64,000 bases of DNA from Actinosynnema sp. ALI-1.44 (GTDB lineage: Bacteria; Actinomycetota; Actinomycetes; Mycobacteriales; Pseudonocardiaceae): the NCBI RefSeq assembly GCF_001984155.1, contig NZ_MTQO01000042.1:186001-250000 (forward strand), written 5' to 3'. The translations under genes were made by a program, and so were the position numbers. The first letter of the stretch is position 1, and every line of letters starts with the position of its first letter. This document shows positions 21,301-30,300 of the stretch, piece by piece. A model generated the notes under the pieces. The model searched no databases, was not told the DNA's origin, and saw only the letters and a list, made by a program, of their open reading frames with translations.

Positions 21301-24300
21301 TTCCACAACCCCGTCATCCAGCACACCAGCCGCATGAACCACCGAGGTCACCGGCAGACCCACAGGCGCCAGCCCGAGGACCATCTCGACGTGCTCGCGG
21401 TCGGCCACATCCGCCGCCGCGACAGACACCTGCACACCACGGCCACGAACCCACTCGACCAGCTCAGCCATCCCCGGCGCATCACCACCCCGACGACTCA
21501 CCAACACCAAACCCGGCACACCCTGCTCAACCAGATGGCGAACGACCACGCCACCCAGTGCGCCCGACGCACCCGTAATCAAAACGGACCCGTCGCCCCA
21601 ACCGCCGCCTGCATTCGCAGTAACTGAATTCAGGCGAGCTGAATACAGAACACCACCACGCAGGACGAGTTGGGGTTCACTGGTGGCCACAACCTCGGCA
21701 AGATCGAGAGTGTCCAGGGCCTCTGGGGTGTCGGTGTCCAGCAGAACGAACCGGCCCGGGTGCTCCGACTGCGCCGACCGCACCAAACCCCACACGGCAG
21801 ACCCAGCCAGATCAACGATCTGGTCACCGTCCAGCGCGGCGACCGAACCACAAGTCGCCACCACCAGAACACCCTCACCAGAACGCAACCACTCCTGCAA
21901 CTCTCCCAGAGCCCACACCGTACGAGCCCGCACATCAGAATCACCAGTCGCACGCAACAAGTTGCCAGTGACATCGCCAGCCACCGCAGAAACCGGCGAC
22001 CACGACACCGCAAACAGCGACTCGGTGCGCACGGAGGCCTGTAGAGACGCAGCGTCGAGCACACGCGTGACCAACGAATCCACTGTAGCCAGTTCCGCAC
22101 CGGTGCTGTCAGCCAGAAGCAGAGCGCCATCGGCACGAACATGCACCCGCACACTCGATGCCCCACTGGCCGTCAACGACACACCACTCCACGAGAACGG
22201 CAACGACGGACCCGCATCGGCCGCCTTTCCGTCCCTCAAAAGAAGAGTGTGCAGCGCAGCGTCCAGCAAAGCCGGATGAATCCCGAACGCCCGCACATCC
22301 CCGTCGGCCGAATCGTCGAGGGCAACCTCGGCGAAGAGTTCTTCGCCGCGACGCCATGCCTTCCGCAGTCCCTGGAACACCGGCCCGTAGACCAAACCAT
22401 GGTCGGCGACTTGGTCGTAGAAGCCGTCCACGTCGATCCGAGTGGCACCGGCAGGCGGCCACTCGACCAGCCCTTGCCCCACACCGGCAGCGCCATTGGT
22501 CAACGTGCCGCTCGCATGCAGAACCCACTCCCGCTGAACACTGTCCGCAGGACGCGAGTAGACATCGATACTGCGCCGACCGGTCTCGCCTGGTTCGCCA
22601 ACGATAACCTGTACGTGCACCGCACCGGCGTCAGGCACAACAAGCGGGGTCTGCAAAGTCAGTTCTTCGACCAGGGTGCACCCGACCTCGTCACCAGCCC
22701 GCACAGCCATCTCAACGAACGCAGTCCCCGGCAACAACACCACACCAGCGACCACATGATCAGCAAGCCACGACTGTTCGCGCAACGAGATCCGGCCCGA
22801 CAGCACCACACGGTCCGACTCCGCCGACGCCATCGCCGCACCCAGCAATGGGTGCTCCACCACGCCCATACCCAGTCCGGACGCGTCGCCGCGCGACCGC
22901 CCCGCGGTAGGCCAGAACCGCTGCCGCTGGAACGCATACGTCGGCAGCTCAACCCGGGAAGGTTTGTAGGGAGCGAAGAAAGCCTTCCAGTCGACGGTCA
23001 CGCCGTGGGTGTGCAGCCGCGCCAACGCCTGCACGAGCTCGGTTTCGGTGTCGCGGTTGCGGCGTAGCGTCGGGATGAAGGCCACGTCACCGGAAACGTT
23101 GTCCGGACCCATCGCCGACAACACCGCATCCGGCCCGATCTCCAACACCACGCCCACACCCGCAGCGAGAGTCGTGATGGCATCGGCGAACCGAACCGGC
23201 TCACGAACCTGACGCACCCAATACTCCGGATCACTCCACTCACTTGTGACCGCCGCACCGGTCACCGTAGAAACCCCAGCGAGACTCGGTATCCCGAAAT
23301 CGATACCCGAAATCGCGTCAGCGAAGTCCGCCAACATCGGCTCCATCAACGCCGAATGGAACGCATGACTCACCCGCAGCTCGCGAGTTTTCACACCTCC
23401 GGCAGCCAATGCGTCCGCCACTGCGGTGACCGATGCTTCAGGGCCAGAGAGCACCACCGACGTCGGCCCGTTGACCGCGGCGATCGACACACCATCGACC
23501 AACAACGGAGCCACGGAGTCCTCACTGGCGGCAACGGACACCATCACGCCACCCTCGGGCAAGGCCTGCATCAACTTCGCCCTGGCCGAGACCAGAACAC
23601 AAGCGTCCTCAAGAGACAACACCCCGGCCACATGAGCAGCCGAGATCTCACCCACCGAATGACCCGCAACAACCTCAGCCTTCACACCCCAAGCCTGCAA
23701 CTGCCGCCACAACGCGACCTCGATCATGAACAGCACCCGCTGCGCGGTACCGGTCGGGTCCACCACGGCATCCGGGTCGGTCACCGCCGACGGCTCGAGG
23801 CCCATCAGAGCGCAGATCTCGTCCACGGCCTCCGTGAACACGTCGAACTTGCCGTACAGGCCAGCAGCCATCCCGGCCCACTGCGCACCCTGACCCGTGA
23901 ACACCACACCAACCCGACCAGACTCACCAACCACACTGACACTCGCAAGGCCCGCCAGAAGATCCTCACGCGTAGGGCCTACAACAGCGGCCCTCTGATC
24001 CATGACCCCACGCGTAGTCGCTAGCGAGTAGGCCACATCCACCACGGACAACCCAGGACGATCCTCCACAAACGCCCGCAACCGTAGAGCCTGCGCCCGA
24101 ACCGCCTCCGAGTTCTTGCCCGACAGCACCCACGGCACCACACCGGAGACATTCGGTGCCTCCGCCGCAAGGCTGTTAGGAGCCTGCTCCAGGATGACGT
24201 GTGCGTTGGTGCCACTGATCCCGAACGACGACACACCAGCCCGACGCGGCCGACCGTCGGTGACCCAAACACGCGACTCAGTCAACAGCTCGACATTGCC

Positions 24301-27300
24301 CTCAGACCAATCCACATGCGGAGTCGGCTCATCGACATGCAACGTCTGCGGCAACACACCATGCCGCATCGCCTGCACCATCTTGATCACACCAGCAACA
24401 CCAGCAGCCGCCTGCGTATGACCAAGATTCGACTTGACCGAACCCAACCACAACGGGTCACCGCCGCGATCCTGGCCATACGTCGCCAACAACGCCTGCG
24501 CCTCAATCGGATCACCCAACGTGGTACCAGTGCCGTGAGCCTCGACAACGTCGACGTCCGAAGCAGCAACACCGGCATTCGCCAAAGCCTGACGAATCAC
24601 CCGCTGCTGCGACGGACCATTCGGCGCCGTCAAACCATTCGACGCACCATCCTGATTGATCGCCGAACCCCGCACCACCGCCAAAACCCGATGCCCCAAC
24701 CGCTGAGCATCGGACAACCGCTCCACCACGAGCATGCCGACACCCTCACCCCAACCGGTGCCGTCAGCAGTGCTGGAGAAAGCCTTACAACGACCGTCAG
24801 CGGCCAAACCACGCTGCCGACTGAAATCGACGAACGCCGTAGGCGTGGCCATGACGGTGACGCCCCCGGCCAACGCCATGGTGCACTCACCGCTACGCAA
24901 CGACTGCATCGCCCAGTGCAATGCCACCAACGACGACGAACACGCCGTGTCCACCGTCACCGCAGGACCCTCGAACCCGAACGTGTACGAAATACGGCCC
25001 GACACGACACTGCCGGAGTTGCCCGACCCCACGAAACCGTCGATCGCGGTGTCCGATTCGTCTTCCAGACGGCTGCCGTAGTCGTGGTAGGTCAGGCCCG
25101 CGAACACACCGGTCCGGCTGCCACGCAGCTCGTCGAGGTCCAGACCGGCTCGTTCCAGTGCCTCCCAGGAGACTTCGAGCAGCAGCCGCTGCTGCGGGTC
25201 CATCGCGAGTGCTTCACGCGGGGAGATCCCGAAGAACGCGGGGTCGAAGTCACCGGCGTCCTGCAGGAAGCCGCCTTCGCGGGTGTAGGAGGTGCCCGGG
25301 TGGTCGGGGTCCGGGTGGTACAGGTTCTCGACGTCCCAGCCCCGGTCGGTGGGGAACGGGGTGATCCCGCCTTCGCCGCGGACGACCAGGTCCCAGAGTT
25401 CGTCCGGGGTGCGCACGCCGCCGGGCAGGTTGCAGGCCATGCCGATGATGGCGATCGGCTCGTCCGACGCGGTCACCGTCGGCACTGTCGCCACCGGGGC
25501 CGCCGTGGCCCGCTCGTCACCGATCAACTGGGTGACGAGTTCCGTGGCGAGCGCGGTGGCGTTCGGGAAGTCGAAGACCAGGGTGGCCGACAGACGCAGA
25601 CCCGTCGCCGCTTGCAGCCGGTTGCGCAGTTCGACCGCGGTGAGCGAGTCGAAACCCAGGTCCTTGAAGGCCAACCGGGGCGAGATCTGGTCGGCCGACC
25701 CGTAGCCGAGCACGGCTCCGGCCTGTGCCCGGACGAGGTCCATGACCAGCTCGACCCGGCCTGGCTGGTCGAGTACTTCGAGGCGGCGCCGCAACGCGTC
25801 GAACGAACCGGGTCCCGCTTCGACGGTACGGCGGTTCGCGCCGCGTACCAGCCCGCGCAACAACGCGGGCGTCGCGGCGGAAGCCGGTGGGAGTCGCAGG
25901 TTCATCGGGATCACGACCGGGTCACCGAGCGCCAGTGCGGCGTCGAACGCCGCCAGGCCCTCGGCTTGGGACAGGCCACTGGACCCGACCCGGCTCACGT
26001 CCCGCTCGGTCATCTGGCCGGTCATCTCGCTGGCGTCGGCCCACAGGCCCCAGGCCAGCGAGGTCGCCGGGAGCCCGGCGGCACGGCGTCGCGACGCGAG
26101 GGCGTCGACGAAAGCGTTTGCCGCCGCGTAGTTGGCCTGCCCACCGGTTCCGAAGGTCCCGGCCGCGGAGGAGAACAGCACGAAGTGCGTGAGGTCCAGC
26201 CCGGTGGTGAGCTCGTGCAGGTTCCAGGCCGCGTCCACCTTCGGCCGCAGGACCGCGTCGATCCGCTCCGGGGTCATCGAACCGAGGACGCCGTCGTCGA
26301 GCACGCCCGCCGAGTGCACGACACCACGCAACAACCAGCCTTCCGGTAGTCCTTCGAGGACACCGGTCAGGGCCGCGCGGTCGGCCGCGTCACATGCCGT
26401 GACGGCTACTTCGGCGCCGAGCGAGACGAGCTCGTCCCGGAGTTCGGTCATGCCCGGTGCGTCGATGCCGCGTCGGCTGAGCAGGACAAGACGGCTGACA
26501 CCGTGTTCGCGGACGAGATGCCGCGCGATGACACCGCCCAGCACGCCGCTCGCACCCGTCACCAGGTACGCGCCCTGCTTGTCGTAGTCGGACGGCGTGG
26601 TCAGGACCAGTTTGCCGGTGTGCTTCGCCTGGCTGAGCTGACGGAACGCTTCCGGCGCTTGCCGGACGTCCCATGCCGTGATCGGCAGCGGCCGCAACGC
26701 GCCCACCTCGAACAGCCGCATCAGTTCGGCCAGGATCTCGCCGAGCCGTACCTTCCCCGCGTCCAGCACGTCGAATGCCTGGTACCGCACGCCGGGATAG
26801 GCCACCGCGACGTCGGCCGCGTCCCGGATGTCGATCTTGCCCATTTCGACGAACCGGCCGCCCCGGGGCAGCAGCCGCGCCGACGCGTCCACGAACTCAC
26901 CCGTCAGCGAGTTCAGGATCACGTCGACACCCGCGCCCCCGGTGGCAGCGCGGAACTGCTCCTCGAAGCCCAGGTCACGCGACGACGCGAGCCGTTCGCC
27001 CGACACACCGCATGCGTTGGCTGTGGCCCACTTGCCCCGGCTCGCGGTGCCGAAGACGGTGGCACCGAGGTGGTGGGCGAGCTGGGTGGCGGCCATACCG
27101 ACCCCGCCGGCGACGGCGTGGACCAGCACGGATTCGCCTGCCCGCAGGTCCGCGAGGTCGACCAGTCCGTAGTAGGCGGTCGCGAACACGACGGGCACGG
27201 ACGCGGCGGTCACGAACGACCAGTCGTCCGGGATCTTCACCAGCAGGTGGTGGTCGGTGACGGCGACGGTGCCGAACCCGCCGCCCATGATGCCGGTGAC

Positions 27301-30300
27301 GCGATCGCCCGGCACGAGCCCGGTGACGCCTGGACCGATGTCGAGCACCACGCCCGCGGCCTCGGCGCCGAGGTCCCCTGGATCACCCGGGTACATGCCC
27401 AGCGCGTTGAGCGCGTCCCGGAAGTTCATCCCGGCGGCGTGGACCTCGATTCGCACCTCGCCGTCGCCGAGCGGCTCGGCGGCCTCGGTGAAGGGGAACA
27501 GGCCGAGGTTCCCGAGCGAGCCGCGCTCCGACACCCCGAGGTGCCAGTACTCGTCGGCAGGGGGTACGAGCCCGTCGCCCGAGGCGGCCCGGGCCAGCCT
27601 CGGCGCGTACGTGACGCCCCCGCGCAGGGCGAGTTCCGGTTCGCCGGTCGCGAGTGCGGCAGGCAGGGGTGTGCTGTCGTCGTCGAGATCGACGAGCACG
27701 ATCCGCCCGGGGTTTTCGGTCTGCGCCGTCCGCACCAGGCCTATGACAGCGGCCTGGGCGAGGTCACGGATGTGCTCGCCGGGCTGGGCGGGCACCGCGC
27801 CGGTGGTGAGAACGACCAGTCGGCTGCTGTCGAAGCGCTCCTCCGCGAGCCAGTCCTGAAGGAGGCCGAGCATCTCGGTGGTGGCGGCGCGGACGTTGGC
27901 CGCCATCGAGTCGTCGCCGGACGTGCGGACCACGGCGAACACGAACTCGGGCACGACGTCGAGGTCGCGGAGCGCGTCCAGGCCGGTGCTGGTTTCGAGG
28001 TTCGGGAAGGCCGCGGTGAGTCGTGCGTCGCTGCCGGAAATGACCGCGCAGGAGACTGGCTCTGCTTCTCCGAGCGGAACTTTCACCCAGTTCACCGTGA
28101 ACAGCGACTCGGACCGGGCCGGGCCGTCCAGTCCGCCTTCGGCCAGCGGACGCACGGTGAGCGAGTCGGCCGAGGCCACCGGGGCGCCTGCGGTATCCGC
28201 GACCAGGACGGCGTACCGGTCGGTGCCTTCCGGGGTCAGTTTCACCCTGAGCGCGGTGGCACCGGTCGCGTACAAGGCGACACCGGCCCAGGCGAACGGC
28301 AGACTGAGAGTCCCGCCTGTGGACTTGGTGGTCAGCAAGGGGTGCAGGGCCGCGTCGAGCAGGGCGGGGTGCAGTGCGTAGCGGGAGGCGTCGGTGTCCT
28401 CGGGGAGGGCGACTTCGGCGTAGAGGTTGCCGTCGTGTTCCCACGCGCTTCCTAGACCTTGGAAAACCGGCCCGTACGCCAGGCCAGCGGACGCGGTGTG
28501 TTCGTAGAAGCCATCAAGATCGATCGGCGTCGCGCCTGCCGGTGGCCACGCGTCGAGCGGTTGCGGGGTGGCGGGAGTGGTGTCTGTGAGGGTCCCGGTG
28601 GCGTTGTGCGTCCACGCGGTGGTCGGGTCGTCGGGCTGGTGCGCCCGGGAGTAGATCCGGACCGGGCGGCGGCCGTGCTCGTCGGGGGCGTCGACCCAGA
28701 CCTGCACCTGCATCGCCCCGGACTCCGGCAACACCAACGGCGCCTGAAGGGTGAGCTCATCGAGGCTGGGGCAGCCGATTTCGTCACCGGCGCGGATGGC
28801 CAGCTCGACCAGGGCTGTCCCCGGCAGCAGGAGATGCCCGGCGACACGGTGATCAGCCAACCAGGGCAACAGATCCACGGACAGGCGACCGGTCAGCAGG
28901 ACGCCACCGGTTTCGGGGATCGAGACGGCCGCACCCAGCAACGGGTGCTCCACCACACCCAGGCCCAGCCCGGACGCGTCTCCGCCAAAACCACCGGCAG
29001 CGGGCCAGAACCGTTGCCGCTGGAACGCATACGTCGGCAGTGACACCCTGCGCGCCTCGGGCCAACCGGTGCTGAGATACCCGGCCCAATCCACCGGTAC
29101 GCCCGCAGCCCACAGCTGCCCCGCCGAACGCAGCACCTGCGCCAGGTCACCCTGGTCACGCCGCAACGTCCCGACCACCACACCGTCAGCGATCGTGTCG
29201 CCAATTGCCGTGGTCAGAACCGGATGCGCCGACGACTCAACGAAAGTCGAGCAGCCCTGAGCCTGCAAATCCGCAATAGCTGCGGAGAACTGCACCGTAC
29301 GCCGAAGATTGTCCACCCAGTACTCGGCGTCCATCTCTTCGCCCGACAACCACTCACCCGTCACCGTGGACACCACAGGAACCGTGCCCTTGACCGGCGT
29401 GATCGGCCGCAAGACATCTAGCAACTCATCGCGAAGACCTTCTACCTGAGGCGAGTGCGAGGCATAGTCCACCTCGATCCGCCGCGCCCGCACCCCCCGC
29501 CGCTCACAGTCGCTGACCACCTGATCGCACACCGCGACAGTGCCGGAAACCACGATCTGCTCAGCACCATTCACCGCCGCGATCGACGCGCCAACACTCG
29601 CACAGACTTCCCGCGCGATCTCCAGCGGACACGACAGCGAAACCATCCCGCCTTGACCCGCCAACTTCAAGATCGCCCGACTGCGCAACGCCACAACACG
29701 AGCACCGTCCTCCAGTGACAGCGCACCCGCGACACACGCAGCAGCGATCTCACCCTGGGAATGGCCCACCACAGCAGCAGGAACCACACCCAACGAACGC
29801 CACACCTCAGCCAACGACACCATCACAGCCCACAACACCGGCTGCACCACATCAACACGAGCCAACGCAACAGAATCAGCCACTACCTCACGCAACGACC
29901 AATCAACATGCTGTGCCAGCGCCTCAGCGCAATCCTGCATCCGCGCCCCGAAAACCGGTGAGGACTCCCACAGGGCCTCGGCCATCCCGACCCACTGCGA
30001 ACCCTGACCCGGGAACACCAACACAACCCGGCCACCCGGCCCAGTAGGCGCGGTAACCGCTGCGGGATCGTCCAGCAGGGCAGCCAGGCTCGCCAGCAGC
30101 TCATCCCGCGACGAACCCACCGCCACAGCGCGTGATTCCAACGCCGCACGCGAAGAAACCAGCGAGTAGGCGATGTTCGCGACAGACAGGTCAGGCCGCT
30201 CTTCCACAAAGGACATAAGCCGCTCAGCCTGAGCCCGAACCGCTTCCGGGGTCTTGCCCGACAGCACCCAAGGCACCACACCACCGGAAACCGGCACATC

